Notes: generated by a model from the sequence alone, not told the origin. A stretch of DNA of 64,000 bases from Streptomyces atratus (GCF_900119365.1 NZ_FPJO01000012.1:142562-206561); one strand, 5' to 3'. Shown: positions 26,317 through 35,395, counted from the stretch's first letter. Translations and numbers: made by a program.

Positions 26317-27117
26317 TCAGGAAGCCTGACGCAGGGGTACGGACCTGGCGAAGAACTCCGTGAGGACCGGGGCCACCGCCTGCGGGGCAAGATCGCGGGT
26401 CTGGCCGGTCAGGGTGCGGTGGCGGGCGCGGGGGAGCGCGTCCGCCAGGGCGAGGGTCGACAGACGTGCGCCGGTGGGGCTGGAGCCGCCGCAGATCACC
26501 AGGGTGCGGGCCGTGACGGAGGCGAACCGGGCGGCCGGAATCGCGCCGTTGCCGAGCAGTGCGTCGTCGTACGCGAGGGTGTGGGCCATCGCCACCAGGT
26601 CGCTCCACCGCGGGGCGCGGCGCATCCGGGCGATCATGTCGGCCGGTACGCCCGTCACGGAGAGGAACAGCTCGACGGCTCCCGCGCGGTCCCCGGTGGT
26701 CAGCAGCCGGTGCAGGCGGGAGGTGCAGCATGCCTTGTACTGCAGGCCCGAGGCGCTCGGCGTGTAGGGCGGTTCGTACACCGCCAGCAGGTCCACGGGG
26801 AGGCCGGCGGCCTGCGCCTCCAGGGCCAGCGCGCCGCCGGCTCCCGTGCCGAACACCGAGGCCCGGCCGCCCACCGCGGTGACGAGCGCGGCCAGGTCCT
26901 CGATCTCGCGTTCCACCGCGTACGGGCCGCTGTCGCCGCTGGAGCCTCGGCCACGCCTGTCGTACGTGACGACGTGGAAGTGCGGCGCGAGCAGGCGCGC
27001 CAGCGGCGCCTCGGTCGCCGCCGTGCCCAGCGCGCCGCCCACCAGGATCACCGGCGGTCCGTCACCCCGGTGCCGGTACGCGATCACGGTGCCGTCACGG
27101 GAGAGAATCTTGTCCAT
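26317..27117 (-). CDS. Alpha/beta-hydrolase fold protein lacking the usual nucleophile
   Basis: The 266-aa protein has the fold's landmarks: oxyanion region VILVGGAL, strand and turn VVTYDRRGRGSSGD, and nucleophile-elbow region SVFGTGAGGALALE. At the elbow the usual G-x-S/C-x-G reads G-T-G-A-G, with glycine (codon GGA) where the catalytic Ser should be. The late acid/His region is also weakly conserved. It may be a non-enzymatic relative, may use a different residue, or may be inactive. It ends against the terminator shared with the upstream ATPase gene. Confidence 0.82.
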   Translation of the reverse strand: MDKILSRDGTVIAYRHRGDGPPVILVGGALGTAATEAPLARLLAPHFHVVTYDRRGRGSSGDSGPYAVEREIEDLAALVTAVGGRASVFGTGAGGALALEAQAAGLPVDLLAVYEPPYTPSASGLQYKACCTSRLHRLLTTGDRAGAVELFLSVTGVPADMIARMRRAPRWSDLVAMAHTLAYDDALLGNGAIPAARFASVTARTLVICGGSSPTGARLSTLALADALPRARHRTLTGQTRDLAPQAVAPVLTEFFARSVPLRQAS

Positions 27118-27142
27118 GCGAGGGTGGACCGCCGGGCCCGGG

Positions 27143-27172
27143 AAAACTCATCGCTCCGGCCGGAGTTTTTTT
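27143..27172. terminator. Terminator hairpin with T-run
   Basis: AAAACTC (27143-27149) pairs with GAGTTTT (27163-27169) around a self-complementary CTCCGGCCGGAG (27154-27165), followed by more T. It lies between the DUF427 gene and the hydrolase gene and is a rare T-run terminator for such a GC-rich genome. The T-run is on the plus strand and an equivalent exists in minus orientation. Confidence 0.6.
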
Positions 27173-27212
27173 GAAGTTCTTCGAACTCCCAGGTCAGAGG
27201 AGTTCGTGACGA

Positions 27213-27548
27213 TCAGTCGGTGACTTTCTCGGTGGCGTAGAAGCAGAAGTGGTCCTTGATCGCGGCGACTTCGGGCTTCGGATCCGGGTAGGCCCAGACG
27301 AGGTCCGCGACGTCCGGCAGCGACCAGTAGGAGGCATCTCCCTTGAACGGGCAGTGAGTACGGGTGTCCGAAGCCGTCAGGAGGTCCGTACGGACGTCCT
27401 CGGGCGGCAGGTAGTAGCGGACCGGACAGCCCGTCTCGCGCAGGACGAGCGGGCGCCGGCTCTCGGCGAGCACCTGTCCGTCGCGGACCACCCGTACATG
27501 CTCGGTGCCGGGCTCGACCGTGATGCGGTGTCCTGGTGACGTAGTCAT
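27213..27548 (-). CDS. DUF427 domain protein
   Basis: The 111-aa single-domain protein has the conserved DUF427 pattern: HVRVVRDGQVLAESRRPLVL, then YYLPPEDVRTDLL, THCPFKGDASYWSL and FCFYATEKVTD. The fold is a small beta-tent; function is not established. The ATG at 27548 is clear. It is divergent from the LOG-family gene and has a terminator hairpin downstream. Confidence 0.9.
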   Translation of the reverse strand: MTTSPGHRITVEPGTEHVRVVRDGQVLAESRRPLVLRETGCPVRYYLPPEDVRTDLLTASDTRTHCPFKGDASYWSLPDVADLVWAYPDPKPEVAAIKDHFCFYATEKVTD

Positions 27549-27654
27549 GCAAGGTTCAGCCGTTTCGCGGACCGGTTTCTTCCCCGGTCCTTCCCCCGGC
27601 CGGACTTTTGACCGGGTGCCGGGGTGTGTCGGTGGTGACCTTTACGGTTGCTCC

Positions 27655-28194
27655 ATGAAGATCTGTGTTTTTCTCTCCGCCGCCGACCTCGACGAGCGCT
27701 ACACCCGGCCCGCCCGTGAATTCGCCGAGCTGATCGGCAAGGGCGGACACACCCTGGTCTGGGGAGGCTCGGAGAGCGGGCTGATGAAGGTCGTCGCCGA
27801 CGGGGTCCAGGAGTCGGGCGGGCGGCTGGTGGGGGTGTCGGTCGAGTTCCTGGCCGCGAAGGCGCGTCCCCACGCGGACGAGATGGTGATCGCGCGCGAT
27901 CTCGCCGAGCGCAAGGCGCTGCTCCTGGAGAAGGCCGACGCGGTCGTGATCATGGTGGGTGGTACCGGGACGCTCGACGAGGCGACCGAGATCCTGGAGC
28001 TGAAGAAGCACGGCAAGCACGACAAGCCGGTCGTCCTGCTCAACACGGGGGGCTTCTACGACGGGCTGCGCCAGCAGTTCCAGCGCATGGAGGACGAGGG
28101 CTTCCTGCCCGTCCCACTGGCCGAGCTGGTGTTCTTCGCCAAGGACGGTGTGGGCGCCCTGGCCCACCTGGAGGAGTGGTCCGGCCTGCGGTGA
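27655..28194 (+). CDS. LOG-family protein (TIGR00730-like, Rossmann nucleotide hydrolase)
   Basis: The 179-aa protein belongs to the LOG/lysine-decarboxylase-like family, whose characterised members release free base from cytokinin nucleoside monophosphates. Motifs present are CVFLSAADLD at the start, HTLVWGGSESGLM, AERKALLLEKADAVVIMVGG and GTLDEATE. The usual PGGxGTxxE reads VGGTGTLDE, so one residue of the signature differs. The ATG at 27655 has no strong Shine-Dalgarno sequence. Its substrate in bacteria is uncertain. Confidence 0.88.
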   Translation: MKICVFLSAADLDERYTRPAREFAELIGKGGHTLVWGGSESGLMKVVADGVQESGGRLVGVSVEFLAAKARPHADEMVIARDLAERKALLLEKADAVVIMVGGTGTLDEATEILELKKHGKHDKPVVLLNTGGFYDGLRQQFQRMEDEGFLPVPLAELVFFAKDGVGALAHLEEWSGLR

Positions 28195-28215
28195 CGGGGC
28201 GGCGGGGGTGCGATC

Positions 28216-28914
28216 ATGGTGGGCATGTCCACTCATGTCATCACCGGTGCCGGCTCCGGCATCGGAGCCGCCGTCACCCGTCGTCTCCTGGAGCGCGGTG
28301 ACGAGATCGTGCTGCTCGCACGCGACGCGGGCCGTGCCAAGGAGCTGGCCGAGCTGCACCCCGGTGCCCGCACGCTCGTCGGCGATCTCTCCAATCCGGA
28401 CCGGCTCTCGTGGGCGTTCGCCCAGCAGGCGATGCCGGAGCGGGTCGACTCGCTGCTGCACATCGCGGGCGTCGTGGAGCTCGGCAAGGTCGGTGACCTC
28501 ACGCCCAAGGCCTGGCACTTCCAGCTCAACGCCAACCTGGTCGCTCCCGCGGAGATCACCCGGCTCCTCCTGCCGCAGCTGCGCGTCGCCCAGGGCCATG
28601 TGCTCTTCGTGAACTCGGGCGCCGGCCTCGCCGCGCACGCCGAGTGGAGCGCGTACGCCGCGAGCAAGCACGGCCTGAAGGCCCTCGCCGACTCGCTGCG
28701 CCACGAGGAGCACGCCAACGGCGTCCGGGTCACCTCCGTCTACCCGGGGCGCACCGCCAGCCCCATGCAGGCCAAGGTCCACCGCCAGGAGGGCAAGGAG
28801 TACGACCCCTCCCGCCTGATCGACCCGGAGTCGGTGGCCACCACGATCCTGATGGCGATCGACCTGCCGCGCGACGCCGAGGTCAACGATCTGACGGTGC
28901 GCCCCGGCCGCTGA
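28216..28914 (+). CDS. Short-chain dehydrogenase/reductase (SDR)
   Basis: The 232-aa SDR has the cofactor motif TGAGSGIG near residues 10-17, a NAG-like region HIAGVVELG, catalytic Ser in FVNSGAGLAAHAEW and the YxxxK pair in SAYAASKHGLK. The N-terminal ARDAGR suggests NADP(H) preference. Start could be 28216 or the ATG at 28225. It stands between the LOG-family gene and a methionine-synthase-like gene without further clue to its substrate. Confidence 0.88.
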   Translation: MVGMSTHVITGAGSGIGAAVTRRLLERGDEIVLLARDAGRAKELAELHPGARTLVGDLSNPDRLSWAFAQQAMPERVDSLLHIAGVVELGKVGDLTPKAWHFQLNANLVAPAEITRLLLPQLRVAQGHVLFVNSGAGLAAHAEWSAYAASKHGLKALADSLRHEEHANGVRVTSVYPGRTASPMQAKVHRQEGKEYDPSRLIDPESVATTILMAIDLPRDAEVNDLTVRPGR

Positions 28915-28983
28915 GCGCCGCAGAGCGGTCACCACCACCGGCCGGGCGGCGCCACTCCCGAAGCAACGCCCTAGGCTTCCCGT

Positions 28984-30009
28984 GTGAGCGAGAAGAGCAA
29001 GTTCAGCGGTTGCCCGGCCAGCGGGATCGGGTCCATGCCCGGGAGAGACGCGCGGGAGGCGGCGAAGACCGTCACCGGTTCCTTCGGGGACGGCGAGGGC
29101 CTGCCGTACCTGGCGGAACTGCCCGCCCGCGGGCCCGGCGCGGACATGATCGGGCGGACCATCGGGCTGCTCGTCGACCTGTACGCGCATGTCGAGCCCA
29201 GCGGCTGGCGGATCAGCGACCGGCCCGGACGCGACACCCGGCGGGCCAGGTCCTGGCTCGGCGAGGACCTCGACGCCCTGGAGGAGTTCACCCAGGGGTA
29301 CGAGGGGCCGCTCAAGGTCCAGGCCGTCGGGCCCTGGACGCTGGCCGCCGCACTGGAACGCCGGGGCGGCGAGGCCGCGCTCGGCGACCCGGGGGCCTGC
29401 CGTGATCTGGCGGGCTCGCTGGCGGAGGGACTGCGCGCCCACCTCGCGGAGGTACGCCGCAGGGTGCCCGGCGCCCAAGTGATTCTCCAGCTCGACGAGC
29501 CGTCGCTGACCGGCGTACTGCGCGGGCGGATCAGGACGGCCAGCGGCTACCGCACCTACCGGGCCGTGGACCGCCAGGTCGTGGAGGGCACCCTGCGCGA
29601 CGTCCTGGCGGCGGGCGGGGACGCAGCGACGCTCGTGCACACCTGCGCGCCCGAGGTGCCGTTCGCGCTGCTGCGCCGGGCCGGGGCCGACGGCATCTCG
29701 TTCGACTTCTCGTTGCTCACCGAGCGTGAGGAGGACGCGATCGGGGAAGCCGTCGAGGGCGGCACCCAGCTCTTCCTCGGGGTGGTGCCGGGCACCGACC
29801 CGGCCTCGGGCGGATTGTCGGACCCGGGCGGTAGCGTCATGGGTGTCAGGACGCTGTGGCGCAGGCTGGGGCTGAATCCGGGGACTCTGGCGGAGTCCGT
29901 GGTGATCACCCCGTCGTGCGGGCTCGCGGGTGCCTCGCCCGCGTACGCGCGCGCCGCGCTCGCCCACTGCGCCCGGGCCGCGAGATCGCTCGCAGACAAC
30001 CCTGAGTAA
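28984..30009 (+). CDS. Cobalamin-independent methionine synthase-like protein (MetE C-terminal domain family)
   Basis: The 341-aa protein resembles the catalytic half of MetE: it has the start region PASGIGSMPGRDAREA, a QVILQLDEPSL stretch and a VHTCAPEVP motif with His/Cys ligand candidates, plus a final TPSCGLAGAS with another Cys. It is shorter than full MetE (about 750 aa) and lacks its N-terminal half, so it is unlikely to be the main methionine synthase. It precedes ligA by 30 bases and may be cotranscribed. Confidence 0.8.
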   Translation: MSEKSKFSGCPASGIGSMPGRDAREAAKTVTGSFGDGEGLPYLAELPARGPGADMIGRTIGLLVDLYAHVEPSGWRISDRPGRDTRRARSWLGEDLDALEEFTQGYEGPLKVQAVGPWTLAAALERRGGEAALGDPGACRDLAGSLAEGLRAHLAEVRRRVPGAQVILQLDEPSLTGVLRGRIRTASGYRTYRAVDRQVVEGTLRDVLAAGGDAATLVHTCAPEVPFALLRRAGADGISFDFSLLTEREEDAIGEAVEGGTQLFLGVVPGTDPASGGLSDPGGSVMGVRTLWRRLGLNPGTLAESVVITPSCGLAGASPAYARAALAHCARAARSLADNPE

Positions 30010-30039
30010 CGGGGCAACGGGTAACGGGAGGACGAGACG

Positions 30040-32229
30040 ATGGCCGGCGAACACACGGCGATGCCCGCACAGGTCCAGGAGCAGCACGCGCTCCTCGCCG
30101 AGCAGGTCGAGGAGCACCGCTTCCGGTACTACGTGAACGACCAGCCGGTCGTCAGCGACGCCGAGTTCGACCGGCTGATGCGCGAGCTGGAGACGCTGGA
30201 GGAGGCGTATCCGCAGCTGCGCACGCCGGATTCGCCGACGCAGAAGGTCGCGGGCCCGTACCGGACGGAATTCACCTCCGTCGAGCACCGCGAGCGGATG
30301 CTCTCGCTGGACAACGCCTTCGACGACCTGGAGCTGGCCGCCTGGGGCGAGCGGATCGCCAAGGAGGTCGGCACCGCCGACCACCACTTCCTGTGCGAGC
30401 CGAAGGTCGACGGCCTCGCGGTCAACCTCACCTACGAGCACGGGCGGCTGACCCGGGCCGCCACCCGCGGCGACGGCCGCACCGGCGAGGACATCACCCC
30501 CAACGTCCGTACGATCGCCGAGATCCCGCACCGGCTGAAGGGCGACCGCATCCCGGCGCTGGTCGAGATCCGAGGCGAGGTCTTCTTCCCGATGGAGGCC
30601 TTCGAGGAGCTCAACGCCCGGCTCGTCGAGGCCGACGACAAACCGTTCGCCAATCCGCGCAACGCGGCGGCGGGTTCGCTGCGCCAGAAAGACCCGAAGG
30701 TCACCGCCACCCGCCCGCTGCACATGGTGGTGCACGGCATCGGCGCCCGTGAGGGCTTCGACATCGACTGCCTCTCGCACGCCTACGAGCTGCTGCGCGA
30801 ATGGGGCCTGCCCACCGCCAAGTACAACAAGGTGGTGGATTCCCTCGACGGGGTACGGGAGTTCATCCGGTACTTCGGTGAGAACCGGCACTCCGTGGAG
30901 CACGAGATCGACGGGGTCGTCGTCAAGCTCGACGAGATCCCGCTCCAGGGCCGGCTCGGCTCCACCTCGCGCGCCCCGCGCTGGGCGATCGCCTGGAAGT
31001 ACGCCCCGGAGGAGGTCAACACCAAGCTGGTCAACATCCGGGTCGGCATCGGCCGGACCGGCCGGGTCACCCCGTACGCCCAGGTCGAACCGGTCGAAGT
31101 GGCGGGCTCCGAGGTGGAGTTCGCCACCCTGCACAACCAGAACGTGGTGAAGGCGAAGGGCGTCCTCATCGGGGACACGGTGGTGCTCCGCAAGGCGGGC
31201 GACGTGATCCCGGAGATCCTCGGCCCGGTCGTCGACCTCCGTGACGGCACCGAGCGTGCGTTCGTCATGCCGACGCACTGCCCCGAGTGCGGTACGGAGC
31301 TGAAGCCCATGAAGGAGGCGGACATCGACGTCCGCTGTCCCAACGCCCGCTCCTGCCCAGCCCAGTTGCGGGAGCGCCTCGCCTATCTCGCGGGCCGCAA
31401 GTGCCTGGACATCGACCACTTCGGCTATGTCGCCGCCGCGGCCCTGACCGAGCCGCTGGAGCCCGCCGAGCCGCCGCTGCGCGACGAGGGCGATCTCTTC
31501 GGGCTGACCGTCGAGGAGCTGCTGCCGATCCGGGCCTATGTCCGGGACCAGGACAGCGGGCTGCCCAAGCGCGACCCGAAGACCGGTCAGGAGAAGACCG
31601 CCTGGGTCTTCGCCAACCAGCAGGGCGAGCCGAAGAAGAACGCCCTCGCCATGCTCGACGCCATCGCCGCGGCCAAGGAGGCGCCGCTCGCCCGGATCCT
31701 CACCGGGCTGTCCATCCGGCACGTGGGACCGATCGCGGCCGCGGAGCTGGCCCGTCAGTTCCGCTCCATCGACCGGATCGACGAGGCGACCGAGCAGGAG
31801 CTGGTCGAGGCCGACAGGGTCGGGGCCGTCATCGCCGCATCGGTGAAGCAGTGGCTCGCCGAGGACTGGCACCGGGAGATCCTGCGCAAGTGGCGGGAGG
31901 CCGGGGTCCGGATGGCCGATGAGGAGGCGGGGGAGGACACGGGGCCGCGCCCGCTCGAAGGTCTCACCGTCGTCGTCACCGGCACGCTGGCCGGGCACAC
32001 CAGGGATGGCGCGAAAGAGGCGCTCCAGAGCCGCGGGGCGAAGGTGACAGGTTCCGTTTCGAAGAAGACCTCCTTCGTGGTCGTCGGTGACAACCCCGGT
32101 TCGAAGTACGAAAAGGCCATGCAGCTGAAGGTGCCGGTGCTGGACGAGGACGGCTTCGCCGTACTGCTCGAACAGGGTCCGGATGCGGCGCGCGAGGCGG
32201 CCGTTCCGGTGGGAGAACCGGCGGAATAG
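30040..32229 (+). CDS. ligA: NAD-dependent DNA ligase LigA
   Basis: The 729-aa ligase seals nicks with NAD+. It shows an Ia region at the start (HRFRYYVNDQPVVSDAEFDR), the nucleotidyl-transfer Lys K122 in CEPKVDGLAV, an OB domain, the four-Cys zinc region (HCPECG through RCPNARSCPAQ), HhH repeats and a C-terminal BRCT domain (PLEGLTVVVTGTLAGHTRDG). A region around residues 465-530 (RDEGDLFGLTVEELLPIRAY, then KRDPKTGQEKTA) is longer than in E. coli LigA, as in other actinomycetes. The ATG is clear, with GGGAGGA upstream. Confidence 0.97.
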   Translation: MAGEHTAMPAQVQEQHALLAEQVEEHRFRYYVNDQPVVSDAEFDRLMRELETLEEAYPQLRTPDSPTQKVAGPYRTEFTSVEHRERMLSLDNAFDDLELAAWGERIAKEVGTADHHFLCEPKVDGLAVNLTYEHGRLTRAATRGDGRTGEDITPNVRTIAEIPHRLKGDRIPALVEIRGEVFFPMEAFEELNARLVEADDKPFANPRNAAAGSLRQKDPKVTATRPLHMVVHGIGAREGFDIDCLSHAYELLREWGLPTAKYNKVVDSLDGVREFIRYFGENRHSVEHEIDGVVVKLDEIPLQGRLGSTSRAPRWAIAWKYAPEEVNTKLVNIRVGIGRTGRVTPYAQVEPVEVAGSEVEFATLHNQNVVKAKGVLIGDTVVLRKAGDVIPEILGPVVDLRDGTERAFVMPTHCPECGTELKPMKEADIDVRCPNARSCPAQLRERLAYLAGRKCLDIDHFGYVAAAALTEPLEPAEPPLRDEGDLFGLTVEELLPIRAYVRDQDSGLPKRDPKTGQEKTAWVFANQQGEPKKNALAMLDAIAAAKEAPLARILTGLSIRHVGPIAAAELARQFRSIDRIDEATEQELVEADRVGAVIAASVKQWLAEDWHREILRKWREAGVRMADEEAGEDTGPRPLEGLTVVVTGTLAGHTRDGAKEALQSRGAKVTGSVSKKTSFVVVGDNPGSKYEKAMQLKVPVLDEDGFAVLLEQGPDAAREAAVPVGEPAE

Positions 32230-32573
32230 GACAGATTTCTGTCATGGACCGATTGCACGGGGCGGGGACTTGGCATGGGGCGGTCCGGTGGGCACACGGC
32301 GAACAAGGAGGCGGATAAGGGGTGCGGCGGGACAGACGGGGGCAAGGTTTTCGTGTGGTGTCCGGTTCACCCGATCGGCGCATAGCAGATGCTGACGGAT
32401 GGTCGGTCCGCATTCGGGCAAGAGCGTCAGAGCGCTGCCCGTAGATGCCTTCCGCGGCCTACTGTTGAGAGGCGCACCTGCCGTGCCCGGCCGCGGGGTG
32501 GGAAACCGGGTCGTGTCGGCATGGAACGGAACCATCAGGTGACATCGGCACCGCCGGCTGTGAGAGGGACGGA
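32230..32573. other. Intergenic region between ligA and the GGDEF-EAL gene
   Basis: No gene is supported in these 344 bases. Immediately after the ligA stop is a short inverted repeat GACAGATTTCTGTC (32230-32243), which may be a weak terminator. The remainder presumably carries the promoter of the c-di-GMP gene, but no convincing -35/-10 pair or repeat is visible. Confidence 0.6.
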
Positions 32574-34733
32574 ATGAAACCGACCGAGAGCGCCGCACCG
32601 GTGTCGCGGCTGCAAGGTTTCGTCGGCCTCACGCCAAAAGTGGGTGCCGTTGTCATCGCGATCGCCGTTGTTCAGATCGCGACCGGTTTCTACCGGACCG
32701 TGAGCGAAGGACACGCGCTCTTCCCCGACGGCAGAGCCGGTTGGTCCCTCGCGGTCCTGACCGGGATCATCGTCGGCCATCTCGTCGCGCTCGGACGCGA
32801 CCGCTGGTGGGGCGGCACCGGTTCCGGGGCCTCCCTCACCCTGGCCGTGCTGCTGCTCTACGGCTGGGTGCCCGCCGGACTGGTCAGCCTGGTCGTCGTC
32901 GTCCTCGTCGGTGTCGCCCGCAGACACCGCTGGTGGCAGGGGCTGCTGCACGGCGCGGTGGACATCCTGGGGATAGGCGCGGCGGCCCTGGTGCTCGCCG
33001 CGTTCGGCGAGGTGCAGACCGTCGAATCACCGTGGCAGCCACTCGACTGGGGCATCGGCGCCGTCCCGGAGGTCCTCCTGGCCGCCTCCACCTATCTCCT
33101 GGTCACCCGGGTCCTGCTGTGGTACGCCGGGACCCCCCAGGGCGGCGGACTGCCGACCGTCGCCCGCACCGCCCTGCTGCGCCAGGGCCTGGTCGCGGTC
33201 GCCCTGCTCGGCATCGCACCGCTGATCTGCGTCGTCGCGATGGTCACCCCCCTGCTCCTGCCGCTCTTCGCGGTCCCGCTGATCGCCCTGGACTCCGCGC
33301 TCTGGATCGCCCGGGCCCGCGCCGAGGAGCAGCTGCGCGACCCGCTGACCGGGCTGCCCAACCGGCAGTGGCTGCTGGAGCGCACCTGGACGGCCCTGGA
33401 GGACGCCGAATCCGTCGGTGCCAGGTCCGCTCTGGTCCTGATCGACCTCGACCGTTTCCGTGCGGTCAATGACACCCTCGGCCATCTGGCGGGGGACCGG
33501 CTGCTGTTGCAGATAGCGGAGCGTCTCCGGCTCGCGCTGCCCCGGGGCGCGGAGGCCGCGCGGCTCGGCGGCGACGAGTTCGCGGTGCTCCTGCCGACCG
33601 CCGACTCCACCACCAGCGCCCAGCGGGTCGCCCGCCATCTCGTCGCCGAGCTGTCCTCCCCGCTGGATCTCGACGGTCTCACCCTGGTGCTGGAGGCCAG
33701 CGCCGGAGTCGCCGTCTACCCGGACCACGCGCTGGACGCCGAAGGGCTGCTCAGGCGCGCCGACGTCGCGATGTACCAGGCCAAGCGGGACCGCACGGGC
33801 GTCGAGGTCTACGAGTCGAAGCGGGACAGCAACACTCCGGACCGGCTAGGGCTCCTGGGCGATCTGCGCCGTGCGCTGGACGCCGGAGAGGTCGAGCTCC
33901 ACTACCAGCCGAAGGTCCGCTTCGACGGCCAGGTGGCCGGCCTCGAAGCCCTGGTGCGCTGGGTGCATCCGGAGCGCGGCAGGGTCCCCCCGGACGAGTT
34001 CATCGCCATCGCCGAGTCGTCCGGCCTCATGCCGCACCTCACGGAGTACGTCCTGGAGACGGCGCTGGCCCAGGTCGCCCGGTGGCGGGCGCAGGGACTC
34101 TTCGTCCCGGTCGCCGTCAATGTCTCCCCGCGCGACGTCCACACCCCCGGGTTCGCGGGCGGCGTCGCGGCCCGGCTCGCCCGGCACGGCGTCCCGGCCG
34201 GGGCACTGCAGCTGGAAATAACGGAACACGTGCTGCTGGAGGATCCGCAGCGCGCCGCCGACACCCTCGCCGGACTGACCGGGCACGGCGTGAAGATGTC
34301 CCTCGACGACTTCGGCACGGGGTACTCCTCACTCGTCCATCTGCGACGGCTGCCGGTCAGCGAGCTGAAGATCGACCGCTCGTTCGTCGCCCGGCTGGCC
34401 GTGGACAACGAGGACGCCGAGATCGTCCGCTGCACGATCGACCTGGCCCACTCGCTCGGCCTGCTGGTCGTCGCGGAAGGCGTCGAGGACGACGAGACCT
34501 GGGAGCGGCTGCGGGATCTGCGCTGCGACGCGGTGCAGGGGTGGCTGGTCGCCGCGGCCATGCCGCCGCAGGAGACCACGGCCTGGCTGCGGGCGCGGGG
34601 CGAGCACGGCTGGCGGCGGCCGGCCGAGCTGGCGGCAGCGGCGGCCGCCGCGGCGGCAGCGGCCGGTGCGCCGCCGGAGCTGGAGCAGCGGCAGCCCGGC
34701 CGTCCGGTCAATTCACGGCCCGCGACGACCTGA
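32574..34733 (+). CDS. rmdB: Membrane GGDEF-EAL protein, c-di-GMP metabolism (RmdB-like)
   Basis: The 719-aa protein has about six membrane helices (residues about 20-250), then GGDEF and EAL domains. The GGDEF site is intact (RLGGDEFAVLLP, about 332-336). The EAL domain retains the metal and catalytic residues: GLEALVRW, VAVNVSPR, EITEHVLLED, SLDDFGTGYS, ELKIDRSF, VAEGVED and VQGWL. A phosphodiesterase is therefore expected, perhaps bifunctional. The gene position next to ligA and the domain order match RmdB of S. coelicolor, a characterised c-di-GMP phosphodiesterase, from memory. An alanine run of about eleven residues sits in the C-terminal tail (after RPAEL). The symbol is given by this resemblance. 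Confidence 0.88.
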   Translation: MKPTESAAPVSRLQGFVGLTPKVGAVVIAIAVVQIATGFYRTVSEGHALFPDGRAGWSLAVLTGIIVGHLVALGRDRWWGGTGSGASLTLAVLLLYGWVPAGLVSLVVVVLVGVARRHRWWQGLLHGAVDILGIGAAALVLAAFGEVQTVESPWQPLDWGIGAVPEVLLAASTYLLVTRVLLWYAGTPQGGGLPTVARTALLRQGLVAVALLGIAPLICVVAMVTPLLLPLFAVPLIALDSALWIARARAEEQLRDPLTGLPNRQWLLERTWTALEDAESVGARSALVLIDLDRFRAVNDTLGHLAGDRLLLQIAERLRLALPRGAEAARLGGDEFAVLLPTADSTTSAQRVARHLVAELSSPLDLDGLTLVLEASAGVAVYPDHALDAEGLLRRADVAMYQAKRDRTGVEVYESKRDSNTPDRLGLLGDLRRALDAGEVELHYQPKVRFDGQVAGLEALVRWVHPERGRVPPDEFIAIAESSGLMPHLTEYVLETALAQVARWRAQGLFVPVAVNVSPRDVHTPGFAGGVAARLARHGVPAGALQLEITEHVLLEDPQRAADTLAGLTGHGVKMSLDDFGTGYSSLVHLRRLPVSELKIDRSFVARLAVDNEDAEIVRCTIDLAHSLGLLVVAEGVEDDETWERLRDLRCDAVQGWLVAAAMPPQETTAWLRARGEHGWRRPAELAAAAAAAAAAAGAPPELEQRQPGRPVNSRPATT

Positions 34734-34738
34734 GCCCG

Positions 34739-34772
34739 CGGGGGCCACCGGCGGCGCGTCCGGTGGCCCCCG
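34739..34772 (+). terminator. Terminator hairpin after the GGDEF-EAL gene
   Basis: A perfect 13-bp stem (34739-34751 with 34760-34772) and 8-base loop follows the stop codon by a few bases. There is no T-run. Confidence 0.8.
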
Positions 34773-34873
34773 TCCTCGGGCGCGAAGCCGGGCCGGAGGC
34801 GGCGCGGGAGCCGGAAATCCTCGTTCGACCAGGGTGTTCGCCCGGGTGGCGGGAGTGGTGGCGGGCGACCCCA

Positions 34874-34879
34874 TAGGAT
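34874..34879 (+). promoter_or_regulatory. Possible -10 element upstream of gatC
   Basis: TAGGAT lies just left of a 164-bp mobile element and over 200 bases before gatC. If it is used, the element is inside the gatC 5' leader. No clear -35 is visible, so this is weak. Confidence 0.35.
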
Positions 34880-34886
34880 TGGGAGT

Positions 34887-35050
34887 CGGCGGCACATTTC
34901 CACCTGCCGCGCGACGCCTGGCACGCACGCTCGCCGCGTTGCCGAATCGCCCACGTGGCTCCGCCACGAGGGCGCTCCGGCGCCTTGCGATCGCACGCAC
35001 CAGACGCCGCGCGGCCCGTCCTCCGGACGGACGATGGAAATGTGCCGCCG
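34887..35050. mobile_element. MITE-like element 1 (164 bp), inserted upstream of gatC
   Basis: Perfect 16-bp terminal inverted repeats, CGGCGGCACATTTCCA at 34887-34902 and its complement at 35035-35050, bound a non-coding GC-rich core. The core (about 34911-35018) aligns closely with the core of a second 164-bp element at 56599-56762; shared blocks include CTCCGGCGCCTTGCGAT and CACCAGACGCCGCG. The termini of the two are different. No transposase is encoded. The right end is 42 bases before the gatC ATG, so the element occupies the gene's leader or promoter region. This is a non-autonomous element by inference; the mobiliser is not in the window. Confidence 0.7.
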
Positions 35051-35092
35051 GCCCCCGGCCAAAACCACACACCAACCCCTGAGGATCGCTGC

Positions 35093-35389
35093 ATGCCTGG
35101 CATCACGCGCGAGGAGGTCGCCCACCTCGCCCGGCTGGCGCGTCTGGAGCTGAAGGGCGAAGAGCTCGATCACTTCGCCGGTCAGCTCGACGACATCATC
35201 GGCGCGGTCGCCCGCGTCTCCGAGGTCGCCGACCAAGACGTACCGCCGACCTCCCACCCGCTGCCGCTGACCAACGTCATGCGCGCGGACGAGGTCCGTC
35301 CGTCGCTCACCCCCGAGCAGGCGCTCTCCGGCGCCCCGGCCCAGGAGCAGCAGCGTTTCAAGGTGCCGCAGATCCTGGGGGAGGACTAA
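35093..35389 (+). CDS. gatC: Asp/Glu-tRNA amidotransferase subunit C
   Basis: The 98-aa small subunit stabilises GatA and tethers it to GatB. It has the family start ITREEVAHLARLARLELKGE and the C-terminal QQRFKVPQIL motif. The ATG at 35093 follows GAGGAT. It is the first gene of the gatC-gatA-small gene-gatB cluster, six bases before gatA. A 164-bp mobile element ends 42 bases upstream. Confidence 0.96.
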   Translation: MPGITREEVAHLARLARLELKGEELDHFAGQLDDIIGAVARVSEVADQDVPPTSHPLPLTNVMRADEVRPSLTPEQALSGAPAQEQQRFKVPQILGED

Positions 35390-35395
35390 ACAGTC

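Noticed and set aside
27175..27187. AGTTC-TTC-GAACT palindrome near the DUF427 gene
   Set aside because: It lies between the terminator and the gene's stop, downstream of the coding region, so it is not a likely operator.
27556..31998. Long open frame on the minus strand (about 1480 codons) opposite the LOG, SDR, MetE-like and ligA genes
   Set aside because: High GC leaves few stops; the encoded protein is Val/Leu/Gly/Arg/Asp-rich with no domain, and ligA and its neighbours on the plus strand carry clear motifs.
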